Below are positions 33,418-42,523 of a stretch of DNA of 64,000 nt, piece after piece (the stretch's first letter is position 1; each line of letters begins with the position of its first letter). The position numbers were made by a program, and so were the translations under genes. Source of the stretch: Verticiella sediminum (GTDB lineage: Bacteria; Pseudomonadota; Gammaproteobacteria; Burkholderiales; Burkholderiaceae_B); the NCBI RefSeq assembly GCF_007558815.1, contig NZ_VLTJ01000029.1, forward strand, positions 496,001 through 560,000, given 5' to 3'. The notes beneath the pieces were generated by a model. It was not told where the DNA came from. It saw only the letters and a program-made list of their open reading frames with translations, and did no database searches.

Positions 33418-35190
33418 ATGAACGATGACCCAAGGAACACCGACACGTGCGACGTCGTCGTGCTGGGCGCTGGCGCCGGCGGCATGGCGACGGCCGTGAC
33501 GGCGGCCAGGCACGGGCTCGAAGCGGTCATCATCGAAAAAAGCCCGTACTTCGGCGGCACCGCCGCGTTCTCGGGCGGCGTGCTGTGGATTCCCGGCAAC
33601 GCCCACGGCAAGCAGGCCAATCCGAAAGACAGCCGCGCGCTGGCCAGGCGCTACCTGCAGCACGAAGCGGGCGAGTACTTCGACGCTGCGATGGTCGACG
33701 CCTTCCTGGACAAGGCGCCCGAGATGGTCGAGTTCTTCGAGCGCGAGACGCAGGTGGCGTTCGTGCCCACGCTGTATCCGGACTACCACCCCGACGTCGA
33801 GGGCGGCGCGCCGGTCGGACGCTCCATCCTCGCAGCCCCCTACGACATCCGCGCGCTCGGCGGCGACATGGCGCGGCTGCGCCCGCCGCTGGAGACCATC
33901 ACGTTCTTCGGCATGATGTTCAACTCGTCCAATGCCGACATCGCGCACTTCTTCAAGGCGACCAAATCCCTGACCTCGGCCGCCTACGTGACGCGGCGAC
34001 TGATCCGCCATACGCTGGAGCTGCTGCGCTATCGCCGGGGCATCAACGTGACCAGCGGCAATGCCCTGGCGGCACGGCTCGCGCGCTCCGCCCTGGATCT
34101 GGGCATTCCGATCCACACCGATACCCGGCTGCTCGAACTGCTGCGCGACGACCGGGGCGTGCACGGGGTGCGCGTGGCCGGGCCGCACGGGGAGCGGCGC
34201 ATCCTCGCGCGCAAGGGCGTGGTGCTCGCCACCGGCGGCTTCTCTCACGATGAAGAGCGGCGCACGGCGGCCTATGCCCACCGGCGCGCCGGCAGCGAAC
34301 ACTTTTCGCCGGTGCCCGCGGACAACGCCGGCGACGGCGCACGCCTGGCCGAGCAGGCCGGCGGGCACGTCGACATCCGCTACGCCGAGCCCGCGGCCTG
34401 GATGCCGGTCTCCAAGGTGCCTCTGGGCGACGGCCGCTACGGTGCCTTCCCGCATCTGCTGGATCGCTACAAACCCGGCATCATCGGCGTGAACCGCCAG
34501 GGCCGACGCTACACCAACGAATCGAATTCCTACCACGACGTCGGCGCCGCCATGGTGCGCCAGGCAGCGCAGGGCGGCGAGGCGGCCATGTGGCTGATCT
34601 GCGATCACGCGACCATCCGCAAATACGGCCTGGGCTATGCCAAGCCTGCGCCCATGCCGCTCGGCGGGCTGCTGCGCAAAGGCTATCTGCATCGCGGCCG
34701 CACGCTCGAAGAACTGGCCCAGCGCGCCGGCATCGATCCACAGGGGCTGAGCGCGACGGTGGCGCGCTACAACGAGCACGCCCGCAAGGGCGAGGACCCG
34801 GAATTCGGCCGCGGCAGCACGGCCTTCAACCGCTACCTGGCCGACCCCGCCCATACGCCCAACCCCTGCGTGGCGCCCATCGAACGCGGGCCCTACTATG
34901 CCCTGAAGCTCGTCATGGGCGATCTTGGCACGTTCGACGGCATCGAGACCGACGTCGTCGGACGCGTGCTGGACCGCGCAGGCAGCCCCGTGCCCGGCCT
35001 GTTCGCCGCCGGCAACGACCGCGCCAGCATGATGGGCGGCAACTATCCGGCCGCCGGCATCACGCTCGGGCCCATCCTCACCTTCGGCTACATCACCGGC
35101 CGCTATCTGGCCGGGCTGGAGGACGGCCTCGCCCAGGCACCAGCCCGGGCGCCGAGCGCGGCCGAACCCGCACTCAAGGAGTCCGCATGA
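33418..35190 (+). CDS. FAD-dependent dehydrogenase, 3-ketosteroid delta-1-dehydrogenase-like
   Basis: A 590-residue flavoprotein. GAGAGG at residues 17-22 binds the FAD ADP part, then EKSPYFGGTAAFSGGVLWIP, a middle catalytic domain, GVVLATGGFSHDEE, VNRQGRRYTNES, and the C-terminal FAD site FAAGNDRASMMGGNYPAAG, TLGPILTFGYITGR. This C-terminal block is shared with KstD enzymes and urocanate/fumarate reductase relatives. KstD proteins desaturate ring A of 3-ketosteroids; other relatives act on cyclohexanone-type rings, so the ring substrate is open. A NIPSNAP gene overlaps its stop. Divergent from a thiolase-DUF35-MaoC operon. Confidence 0.88.
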   Translation: MNDDPRNTDTCDVVVLGAGAGGMATAVTAARHGLEAVIIEKSPYFGGTAAFSGGVLWIPGNAHGKQANPKDSRALARRYLQHEAGEYFDAAMVDAFLDKAPEMVEFFERETQVAFVPTLYPDYHPDVEGGAPVGRSILAAPYDIRALGGDMARLRPPLETITFFGMMFNSSNADIAHFFKATKSLTSAAYVTRRLIRHTLELLRYRRGINVTSGNALAARLARSALDLGIPIHTDTRLLELLRDDRGVHGVRVAGPHGERRILARKGVVLATGGFSHDEERRTAAYAHRRAGSEHFSPVPADNAGDGARLAEQAGGHVDIRYAEPAAWMPVSKVPLGDGRYGAFPHLLDRYKPGIIGVNRQGRRYTNESNSYHDVGAAMVRQAAQGGEAAMWLICDHATIRKYGLGYAKPAPMPLGGLLRKGYLHRGRTLEELAQRAGIDPQGLSATVARYNEHARKGEDPEFGRGSTAFNRYLADPAHTPNPCVAPIERGPYYALKLVMGDLGTFDGIETDVVGRVLDRAGSPVPGLFAAGNDRASMMGGNYPAAGITLGPILTFGYITGRYLAGLEDGLAQAPARAPSAAEPALKESA

Positions 35191-35567
35191 ACCCGCCGCC
35201 GTCCGCACCGCAGCACGAGCCGCTCGCACCCGGCGCCCGGGCGGCAGCGGCGGGGCTCGCCCTGCCGCTGGTCGATCACCGCATCTACACCATCCGGTTG
35301 CGCAAGATGCCCGAGTTCCTGGAAGTCTTCCGTACCATGGCCATGCCCATCCTGCGCGAGACCCTGGGCAACCCACTGGGTTTCTACGTCAGCCAGGTCG
35401 GCCCGCTCAACCAGTTCATCCACCTGTGGGCCTACGCGAGCCTGGCGGACTACGAGGCCCGCAGTCTGCGCCGGGACGCCCATCCGGGCTTTCCCGCGTA
35501 CCTGCAGGCCTCGGAACACCTGATACTCGCCCAGGAAACCCGCCTCATCCGCCGGGTGGATCTATAG
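35187..35567 (+). CDS. NIPSNAP-family protein
   Basis: A 126-residue protein. After a ~28-residue Ala/Pro-rich leader comes DHRIYTIRLRKMPEFLEVF, the ferredoxin-like alpha/beta fold of NIPSNAP, with IHLWAYASLADYEARSLRR and AHPGFPAYLQ as the other typical blocks. Its role is unknown; NIPSNAP genes often follow oxygenase or dehydrogenase genes in catabolic operons. The start overlaps the flavoprotein stop (ATGA). Confidence 0.88.
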   Translation: MNPPPSAPQHEPLAPGARAAAAGLALPLVDHRIYTIRLRKMPEFLEVFRTMAMPILRETLGNPLGFYVSQVGPLNQFIHLWAYASLADYEARSLRRDAHPGFPAYLQASEHLILAQETRLIRRVDL

Positions 35568-35569
35568 GC

Positions 35570-35980
35570 CCCGGCACCGCTTCGCCGCCACCGTCGAGAT
35601 CCGGGATGCCGAGGCTTTCGCGGCCGAGCTGCAGGCGTTCGTCCACGAGCGTGTGGAGGCGGTGGAGCTTCCCGCCAACCTGGAAATGGAGACGGTGGGG
35701 CAGACCTTGGCACGCAAGGCGGCTGCGTTGCGCGCCGACACGCGCTGGGCGCCCGGCGGAACCGACATCCGGCGCGGCCGCGCCGTGTTGCTGGAAGCCT
35801 TCGAGCAGCCGCACAACCTGCCGCTGCCCAAGTTCGCCAAGTTGGCGCTCCAGCACGTGAGCCGCACGGCACTGCCTGCGCCAACTCGTTCGGCTACGAG
35901 GACGACGCCCACGCCGCCAACGCCTTCAGGACCGTGCGCGCGGCCACGACCGACGTCGTCCGGCGGGTGACCGCCTGAGC
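35570..35980 (+). pseudogene. Decayed coding remnants (helix-turn-helix-like protein fragment)
   Basis: From about 35580 the plus strand reads EIRDAEAFAAELQAFVHERV and, later, LEMETVGQTLARKAAALRAD, then EAFEQPHNLPLPKFAKLA, a helical, apparently once-functional sequence. It has no start of its own and breaks off around 35850. The following NSFGYEDDAHAANAFR up to the TGA near 35978 is in a different frame. The LPLPKFAKLA segment looks like the first helix of a helix-turn-helix. I cannot name the family. It fills the 432-bp space between NIPSNAP and the converging flavoprotein. Confidence 0.4.
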
Positions 35981-35999
35981 CAGTCGGCCGGGGCCGGGC

Positions 36000-37718
36000 T
36001 CACCCGCCGGCCTGCGCCGCGTGGCGGGCCGCCACGTAGCCGAAGGTCATGGCGGGGCCCAGGGTGATGCCGGGCCCGGGATAGGCGCTGCCCATCACCG
36101 AGGCCATGTCGTTGCCGCAGGCATACAATCCCTCGATGGGCGTGCCATGCGCATCGAGCACGCGCGCGTGGGCATCGGTGCGCAGCCCGGCGCCGCTGGC
36201 GGCGTCGGCGGCCCAGACCTGCATGGCGCAGAAAGGGCCCTGCTCGATCGGCGCCAAGCCGGGGTTGGGCGTATGGCCGGCATCCCCGTTGAAGCGGCTC
36301 AGTACCGTATGGCCCTTGCCGAACGCCGGGTCCTCGCCTTGCCGGGCATGCGCGTTGTAGCTGCGCAAAGTGGCATCCAGGGCGTCGGCATCGATGCCGG
36401 CCCGGCGCGCCAGCGCGGCCACGCTGGCCTCGCGCAGCAGATAGCCGCTGCGCACGTGGCGATCCAGACTGCGCGTGCCGGGACGGATCGCGCCCAGCCC
36501 ATAGCGCCTGACGAAGCCTTCGGTGCAGATCAGCCAGGCCGGCGTGCGCCCGCTGGGGTCTGCCGCGATCATCGCTTCGACGAAATGGTGGTAGGAAGCG
36601 CCTTCGTTGACGAAGCGCCGGCCGTCCGGCAGCACCGCGATCAAGCCGGGCTTGCCGCGGTCCATCGCCAGATGCGGGAACAGGGCCTCGCGCCCCCGCT
36701 GCTGCGGCATGACGGACACCGGCTGCCAGAATGCGGCCGGCGCGTGGTGCGCCGTCTCCACGGCGCCGCCCAGCTCGCCGGCCAGCGCCAGGCCGTCGCC
36801 CTGGTTGCCCTCGAAGACGAGGGAGCGAATATCGGCGAGCCGGCCCAGCAGCCGGCGCCGCCACGCCGCGCCCTGGCCGAAGCCTCCGGTGGCGAGCACC
36901 ACGCCCCGATGCGCACGCACGCGGGCCTGCGTGCCGTCGGGCAGCACGAACTGCGCGCCGCACACCCGGCCCTGCGCGCGCAACAAGCTGCTGGCACGCA
37001 CGCCATAACGTACCGCCGTACCGCGGGCGAGATTGGCGTGCAGCAGGCGCGCGACCAGGGCGTTGCCCATGACCAGCCGCGTGCCGCGCGGGTAGCGCAG
37101 CCGGTCGACGGCCCAGCGCCCCGCCAGCCGCGCGGCGTACAGGAAGTCGCGCAGCGAGGCATAGCGGCGCAGCAGGCGCTGGACGTCGTCCTTGCCGACC
37201 ATCATCGAGCCGAGCACCATGAAGGACGGCAGCGGCGCACGGACCCGCGCAAAATCCCGCCCAAGCAGCCTGCCGTCGAAGGGCGGCGGCGCCATGGCGC
37301 GGCCCGAGCGGGCGGCTCCCGGCGCTTCCAGATAGTCCGGATGCAGCGCGGCCGGGACGAACGGAATGCCGCCTTCGGCCAGCAGGAAGTCGAAGGCTTC
37401 GGGCGCACGGGCGAGAAAGGCGCTGCGCGCGCCGTCCGTATCGGCGCCGGCCAGCGCCTGCAGATAGCGCTCGGCGGCTGCGACGGTGTCGCCGTAGCCG
37501 GCCTCGCGCCCGGGCGTGTTGCCGGGCACCCAGACCGTGCCCGCCGACGTGGCGGTAGTGCCGCCCACCTGCTGCGAGGCTTCGCACAGCAGCACGCGCA
37601 GGCCGCTCAGGGTACCGACCAGTGCGGCCGTGAGGCCGGCGGCACCGGCGCCCAGCACGAGCAGGTCGATATCGTCGGGCAGGCTGTCGGGGCGCATCGG
37701 GCCGCCCGACGCGTTCAT
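36000..37718 (-). CDS. FAD-dependent dehydrogenase, 3-ketosteroid delta-1-dehydrogenase-like (second copy)
   Basis: A 572-residue flavoprotein related to that at 33418. GAGAAG (23-28), CEASQQVGGTTATSAGTVWV, GVVLATGGFGQGAAW, LPDGRRFVNEGASYHHF, and the C-terminal YACGNDMASVMGSAYPGPG, TLGPAMTFGYVAAR are all present. The YPGPGITLGPAMTF block is nearer to characterised KstD sequences than the 33418 copy. It is the last gene of an eight-gene operon starting with a Rieske oxygenase, and its start overlaps the DUF35 stop in ATGA. Ring desaturation before or after hydroxylation is the likely role. Confidence 0.88.
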   Translation of the reverse strand: MNASGGPMRPDSLPDDIDLLVLGAGAAGLTAALVGTLSGLRVLLCEASQQVGGTTATSAGTVWVPGNTPGREAGYGDTVAAAERYLQALAGADTDGARSAFLARAPEAFDFLLAEGGIPFVPAALHPDYLEAPGAARSGRAMAPPPFDGRLLGRDFARVRAPLPSFMVLGSMMVGKDDVQRLLRRYASLRDFLYAARLAGRWAVDRLRYPRGTRLVMGNALVARLLHANLARGTAVRYGVRASSLLRAQGRVCGAQFVLPDGTQARVRAHRGVVLATGGFGQGAAWRRRLLGRLADIRSLVFEGNQGDGLALAGELGGAVETAHHAPAAFWQPVSVMPQQRGREALFPHLAMDRGKPGLIAVLPDGRRFVNEGASYHHFVEAMIAADPSGRTPAWLICTEGFVRRYGLGAIRPGTRSLDRHVRSGYLLREASVAALARRAGIDADALDATLRSYNAHARQGEDPAFGKGHTVLSRFNGDAGHTPNPGLAPIEQGPFCAMQVWAADAASGAGLRTDAHARVLDAHGTPIEGLYACGNDMASVMGSAYPGPGITLGPAMTFGYVAARHAAQAGG

Positions 37719-38203
37719 CCAGCCGCCTCCAGCCGCCACTGCAGCAGCGAATACGGCTGTGCGCCGCCGGCGTGATGCTCGTAGACGCCGCGCACGGCCG
37801 CGCCGATGCGTACTTCCTGCAGGGGGTCGCCCAGCAGGTTGCCGAGCATGCGCACACCGCCGGCGTGCGGCAGTTCGACCAGCACGACCAGATAGGGCCC
37901 GTGGTCGCGCAAGACAGGATGGGCGGCATACCAGACGCGCTCCCAACTGTAGATGCGGCCGACCGGCTCGACCTGCGTCCAATCCGGATCGAAGGCCAGG
38001 CACTGGTGGCACAGCCACTCCGGGCCGAACTGCCAGGTGCCGCAGTGGCGGCAGCACTGCACGCGCAACCGCTCCTCGCGCAGCCCCTGCCAGTACGGCA
38101 GCGTGAGGGCATCCGGCTGCGGCGCCGGCAGGCCGGAGGGCAGATACGAGATGCCCGAGGCTGCTACGGGCGACGGAACGGCCGGCTTGCTCGGCGATGT
38201 CAT
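37715..38203 (-). CDS. DUF35 zinc-ribbon / OB-fold protein
   Basis: A 162-residue protein, longer than the other three copies by a ~30-residue Pro/Ala-rich N-terminus. It has LTLPYWQGLREERLRVQ, the zinc ribbon CRHCGTWQFGPEWLCHQCLA, and the OB-fold VGRIYSWERVWYAAHP, GPYLVVLVELPHAGGVRMLG. Both ends overlap neighbours: its start with the thiolase-like stop, its stop with the flavoprotein start (ATGA in each case). It should form a complex with the thiolase-like protein. Confidence 0.92.
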   Translation of the reverse strand: MTSPSKPAVPSPVAASGISYLPSGLPAPQPDALTLPYWQGLREERLRVQCCRHCGTWQFGPEWLCHQCLAFDPDWTQVEPVGRIYSWERVWYAAHPVLRDHGPYLVVLVELPHAGGVRMLGNLLGDPLQEVRIGAAVRGVYEHHAGGAQPYSLLQWRLEAAG

Positions 38204-39426
38204 AGCGTATCCTCCGATCCGAATATCAGGGCGCTCACCGGCGAGACCATCGGGCCGCCGGCCACCAGGGCCACATCGCTGCGCGCGGCCTGGCTGGTGG
38301 ACGCGCGGCGCACCTGGCGCACGGCCTCCACGACCAGCTCGAAGCCATGGACGTAGCATTCGGCGAGGTTGCCGCCGCTGGTGTTGAGCGGCAGGCGGCC
38401 GTGCGGCGCGGTGAGGTTCTCGACCGTGAGGAATTCGTTCGCCTCGTCGGGCGCATAGAAGCCGAATTCCGCGAGCGCCATCGCCACCCCGCCGGTGAAA
38501 TTCTCGTAGCTCTGCACGACGCCGACGTCGTCCGGTCCCACCCCGGCCATGCGATACAGATCTTCCGCCACCGAAGGAAAGCCCGCGCTGGCGTAGTGCG
38601 GCGCATTGTGCGGGGAGGCGGCGGCGCGGTGGCCCGAGCCGCTCGCCGCGCCGAGCAGGTAGGCCGGGCGCTGGGCGCAGTCGCGCGCGCGTTCGGCCGA
38701 CATCAGGATCACGGCCGCGGCGCCGTCGTTCTCCATGCAGCAGTCGTACAGATGATAGGGTTCGACCACCCAGCGCGAGGCATCGTACTTCTCCACCGTG
38801 AGCGGCTTGCCGTACATGACGGCGCGCGGATTGTTCTGCGCATGATGGTAGGAAGCGAGCGCGATCGCTCGCAGCGCCTCCTGCCGTACGCCATGCTCGT
38901 GCATGTAGCGGTGTGCCCGCATGGCGAACTTCTGCGGCGGCGCGAGCACGCCGTAGGGCGTCTGGTAGGCCATGTCGCCCGCCACGCTGGCCGCGCCGGA
39001 ACTCTGCCCGAAGCGGCCGAACTCGCCCTGCGCCAGCGCGCGGAACACCACCACGCATTCCGCCAGACCCGCGGCGATGACCGCGGCGCCGTTGGCGACG
39101 GCTGCGCAGCATCCGCCGCCACCGCCGCCCCACTGCATGGTGGTGCTGCGCAGCCTCGGCAGGCCGAGCGCCGCCGACAGGCGCGAGGCGTCGCTGCGAT
39201 CGTCGCTGAACGAGGCAAAGCCGTCGATGCTGCGCGGATCGATGCCGGCATCCGCACACGCGGCCAGGATGGCGCGCAAGGCCAGCTTGAACTCCGGCTC
39301 CGGCGACTGGCCGCGCTTGTAGTAGCCGCTCTCGCCGATGCCCACGACGGCCACCCGGCCGCGCAGAGAGCGATCGTCGCCGCGCCCTGCGGCAGCCCCC
39401 GTTGCGATGCTGTGCGCCGCGCTCAC
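38200..39426 (-). CDS. Thiolase-like protein of the Ltp2/SCP2 type, Cys-less
   Basis: A 408-residue thiolase fold starting with GTG at 39426 (GGAGGA 8 bp upstream, overlap GTGA with the CaiB stop). The active-site helix reads MQWGGGGGGCCAAVANGAAV; Gly is at the nucleophile position and two Cys lie 3-4 residues later, similar to the 28164 copy. VVQSYENFTGGVAMALAEFG and LNTSGGNLAECYVHGFE follow. The 28164 and 38200 proteins share these blocks and are the closest pair of the four. Probable retro-aldolase subunit together with DUF35. Confidence 0.87.
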   Translation of the reverse strand: MSAAHSIATGAAAGRGDDRSLRGRVAVVGIGESGYYKRGQSPEPEFKLALRAILAACADAGIDPRSIDGFASFSDDRSDASRLSAALGLPRLRSTTMQWGGGGGGCCAAVANGAAVIAAGLAECVVVFRALAQGEFGRFGQSSGAASVAGDMAYQTPYGVLAPPQKFAMRAHRYMHEHGVRQEALRAIALASYHHAQNNPRAVMYGKPLTVEKYDASRWVVEPYHLYDCCMENDGAAAVILMSAERARDCAQRPAYLLGAASGSGHRAAASPHNAPHYASAGFPSVAEDLYRMAGVGPDDVGVVQSYENFTGGVAMALAEFGFYAPDEANEFLTVENLTAPHGRLPLNTSGGNLAECYVHGFELVVEAVRQVRRASTSQAARSDVALVAGGPMVSPVSALIFGSEDTL

Positions 39427-40703
39427 GCCAGATCCTCCGCTGGACGACTCACACCCCCCACGACGCCGGCCGCAGCCAGCTCGCCGAGCGCTGCGTCGTC
39501 GTAGCCGAGCTCGCGCAGCACTTGCTCCGTGTGCTCGCCCACCGACGGGGCCGGCACCGGATCGGCCATCGGCGTGGCGGTATAACGAATCGGCGAAGCG
39601 ATGTTGGGCAGCCATCCCGTGCGGTGCGCCACCTTGCCGACCAGCCCACGCGCCCGCGCTTCGGGCGAACGCAGCGCTTCGCCCACCGTGCGGACCTCGC
39701 CGCACGGAATACCGGCCTCGCGCATGCGCTGCTGCCAGTGCGCCCAGGGCTGCTGCGCGAACGCCTCGCCAAGGATGGCGAAGAGTTCTTCGCGCCGCGC
39801 GATGCGGCCATTGCGGTCGGCCAGGACCGGATCGTCGGCCAGTTCGGGCCGCCCGACGACCTGGCGCATGAGCCGCTGGTAGATCTTGTTGTTGCCGCAA
39901 TTGATGTAGAACGAGCGGTCGGCGGCACGGAACACCCCCGACGGGCAGGTGTCGGGACTGGTATTGCCGTGGCGCTGCGGATCCTCGCCGGTGAACAGCG
40001 TCTGCAAGGAGGCGTAGCCGGTCATCAGCACGGCGGTGTCGAACAGCGACAGCTCGATCGCCTGGCCGATGCCGGTGCGCGCACGCGCATACAAGGCGCC
40101 GAGGATGGCGTTGGCGGCCATCATCGCAGTGCTGATGTCCATCACCGGCGAGAGCGCGCGCACGCCTTCGCGGTCGGCATAGCCGTTCATGGAGACAAAA
40201 CCGCTCTCGGCCTGCGCGATGGGGTCGAAACCGACCCGGTCGGCGAAGGCGCCATCGCGGCCGTAGGCCGAGACGGAGCAATAAACAAGACCCTCGTTCA
40301 ATGCCTTGCAGGTGGCGTAGTCCAGCCCCAGACGCTCCATCACACCGCTGGAGAAATTCTCCGCCACCACGTCCGCGTCTGCGATGAGTTCGTGGGCGAT
40401 GCGCACGCCGCGCGCCGACTTCAAGTCCAGCGCGATGCTGCGCTTGTTGCGGTTCGACCACAAGTACGGCGCGCCCAGCGTCGGGTCGGCATCGTGAGCG
40501 GGCGGATAGTAGCGGAACTCGTCGCCCCGCCCGGGCGCCTCGACCTTGATGACGTCCGCGCCCATGTCGGCCAGGATCATGGTGGCGAGCGGGCCGGCGA
40601 TGAAGTGCGTGAAGTCGACGACCTTGACGCCGGCCAGCGGAAGCGGGGCGTCGGCGGGGCGGCGCGCCTGCTCGGGAAATTCGTCCAGCTCGGGAATGCT
40701 CAT
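39423..40703 (-). CDS. CaiB/BaiF-family CoA transferase (III)
   Basis: A 426-residue class III CoA transferase, close paralogue of the 22063 protein. FTHFIAGPLATMILADMGAD, KVEAPGRGDEFRYYPP, D189 in LSPVMDISTAMM, and PDTCPSGVFRAADRSF are present. It would transfer CoA to the imported or ring-processed acid, replacing a synthetase, since this operon has none. The start at 40703 follows the Bug gene by 71 bp. The stop overlaps the GTG of the thiolase-like gene. Confidence 0.92.
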   Translation of the reverse strand: MSIPELDEFPEQARRPADAPLPLAGVKVVDFTHFIAGPLATMILADMGADVIKVEAPGRGDEFRYYPPAHDADPTLGAPYLWSNRNKRSIALDLKSARGVRIAHELIADADVVAENFSSGVMERLGLDYATCKALNEGLVYCSVSAYGRDGAFADRVGFDPIAQAESGFVSMNGYADREGVRALSPVMDISTAMMAANAILGALYARARTGIGQAIELSLFDTAVLMTGYASLQTLFTGEDPQRHGNTSPDTCPSGVFRAADRSFYINCGNNKIYQRLMRQVVGRPELADDPVLADRNGRIARREELFAILGEAFAQQPWAHWQQRMREAGIPCGEVRTVGEALRSPEARARGLVGKVAHRTGWLPNIASPIRYTATPMADPVPAPSVGEHTEQVLRELGYDDAALGELAAAGVVGGVSRPAEDLA

Positions 40704-40774
40704 GAGTGCCTCGGAATGGTGGGATGGCTTGCGCCCGCGGGCGCAAGCGCGTTCATGCAGGCTCGCCTATCCGG

Positions 40775-41743
40775 CTACATCTCGATTCGGGCATCGCGCA
40801 CCACGGGCTTCCATTGCTCGATCTCCCCTTCGATGATGCGGGTGAGCTCCTGCGGTGTGCTGCTCTTTGCCTCGACATTGCGCTCGGAGAAGATGCGCTG
40901 CGTCTCGGGCCGGGCCACGGCATCGGCGACCACGCGCTGCAGCTTGTCGACCACCTCCTGCGGCATGCCCTTGGGGCCCAGCACGCCGAACCAGGCAATG
41001 CTGCGGAAACCTGGAACGGAGTCAGCGATCGCCGGCATGCCCGGCAGAACCGCGGTCGCCTCGGGCGTGCCGACGGCGAGGTAGCGGACCTTGCCGGAAC
41101 TGACGAAGGCCGCGCCGTCCAGGCCGGTGACGAAGGCGGCATCCAGCTCGCCGGTGACGAAGGCGGTCACCATCGGCGCGCCGCCGTTGTAGGGGATGTG
41201 CGTCATCGACGTGCCGGCAAGCATGTTGAAATACTCGCCGGTGAGGTGCGAGAGCGAACCCACGCCGACCGAGCCGAAGTTCACGGCGCTGCCCCTGCTC
41301 TTGGCTTCGGCGACGAAATCCTGCAGTGTCTTCGCCTTGCTCCCGGCGGGCACGGCGAGGATCATCGGCACGTTCGCCACGGTGGAGATCGGCTGCAGGT
41401 CGGTCAACGGGTCGTAGGAGACCTTGCGCATCAGCCCGACCACCGCATTCGGCCCGGTGTTTCCGAACAGCAGCGTGTAGCCGTCCGGGTCCGCCCGCAC
41501 GACGGCATCCACGCCTATCGTGCCGCCCGCGCCGGGGCGGTTCTCGATGACCACCGGCTGCCCCAGCGCTTCGCTCATGGGCTGAGCCACGACGCGGGCG
41601 AGCTGGTCGGTACTGCCGCCGGCAGCATACGGGACGATCACGCGGATCGGCCGCGAGGGATAGTCGGCCGCGAGCGCGGCTGGCGCATTGGCCAAGAGTG
41701 CTGCACCGGCCAAAGCACAGGCCAGATTCCGAAAGTTGAACAT
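40775..41743 (-). CDS. Bug-family substrate-binding protein
   Basis: A 322-residue receptor with a Sec signal peptide ending ALA/A near residue 25, then DYPSRPIRVIVPYAAGGSTDQLAR. It has ADPDGYTLLFG, SAVNFGSVGVGSLSHLTGEY, HIPYNGGAPM and GMPQEVVDKLQ. It lies 9 bp after the GntR gene and belongs to the Rieske operon. Ligand unknown, presumably the operon's aromatic or alicyclic acid. Confidence 0.92.
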   Translation of the reverse strand: MFNFRNLACALAGAALLANAPAALAADYPSRPIRVIVPYAAGGSTDQLARVVAQPMSEALGQPVVIENRPGAGGTIGVDAVVRADPDGYTLLFGNTGPNAVVGLMRKVSYDPLTDLQPISTVANVPMILAVPAGSKAKTLQDFVAEAKSRGSAVNFGSVGVGSLSHLTGEYFNMLAGTSMTHIPYNGGAPMVTAFVTGELDAAFVTGLDGAAFVSSGKVRYLAVGTPEATAVLPGMPAIADSVPGFRSIAWFGVLGPKGMPQEVVDKLQRVVADAVARPETQRIFSERNVEAKSSTPQELTRIIEGEIEQWKPVVRDARIEM

Positions 41744-41752
41744 CCCAGTCTC

Positions 41753-42514
41753 CTATGGTGATAAATGTGTCGGCGGGGCGTGGGCAGCGCCCGCCGATTC
41801 TTCGAGGGAAGGCTTCCCCTCATCGAATACGACGCTCCAGTAAGTTCGTGCCCGGGCCATGTGGGTCAGCATCAGCCGGCGCGCCGCCGGCTCGTCGCCG
41901 GCCCGAACGGATGCCAGCAGCTCCATGTGTTCGGTCAAGGTGCGGCTGCTCTGCTGCGCATCGCGAAACATCACTTCGCGGCGTGGCGCCGTGAATTGGT
42001 AGAAGGCGTTGAGCACCCTCACCAGCACCGAGTTGTGCGCGGCCTCGGCGACGGCCAGGTGGAATTCGGTGTCCCAGGCCGCGATACCTTCGCCCGCCGC
42101 CAGCGCGGCGCGGGTCTCGCGCAGAACGCCTTCCAGCCGCTCGACGTCGTGCGCCGTGCGGTGGCGGCAGGCTAGGCCCACCGCCAGCAGCTCGAGGTGC
42201 TCGCGAACGGCCATGGTCTCGTCCACCTCGGTGGCATCGGGCACCTCGCCCAGGCCGGCCAGCATCACCAGCGCCTCGAAGCTGCTGTCCTTCTCGTAGC
42301 GCCGCAGGTAGATCCCGGAGTTCGGCCTGGCCTCGACCACGCGCAGGGCGACCAGCGTGGCGATCGCTTCGCGCACGGCGTTGCGGCCGATTCCCAGGCG
42401 TTCGGCGAAGTCCCGCTCCGACGGCAGCCGGTCGCCCGGCTGCAGGCGGCGGCTGCGCACATAGTCCATGATGCCGCCCACCGCCGGATTGCCGCTCCTC
42501 GGGATTCCCGCCAT
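41753..42514 (-). CDS. GntR-family transcriptional regulator, FadR/FCD subfamily, inside the Rieske operon
   Basis: A 253-residue regulator. The winged helix (about 10-75) has RRLQPGDRLPSERDFAERLG, GRNAVREAIATLVALRVVE and RPNSGIYLRR; the FCD domain follows, with FHLAVAEAAHNSVLVRVLN. The ATG at 42514 is preferred because AGGTGATC, an eight-base match to the anti-Shine-Dalgarno, ends 3 bp before it; an in-frame GTG at 42523 directly abuts the reductase stop. Encoded as third gene of the operon it probably controls, which implies autoregulation through the three palindromes at 44846-44921. Confidence 0.9.
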   Translation of the reverse strand: MAGIPRSGNPAVGGIMDYVRSRRLQPGDRLPSERDFAERLGIGRNAVREAIATLVALRVVEARPNSGIYLRRYEKDSSFEALVMLAGLGEVPDATEVDETMAVREHLELLAVGLACRHRTAHDVERLEGVLRETRAALAAGEGIAAWDTEFHLAVAEAAHNSVLVRVLNAFYQFTAPRREVMFRDAQQSSRTLTEHMELLASVRAGDEPAARRLMLTHMARARTYWSVVFDEGKPSLEESAGAAHAPPTHLSP

Positions 42515-42523
42515 GGCGATCAC

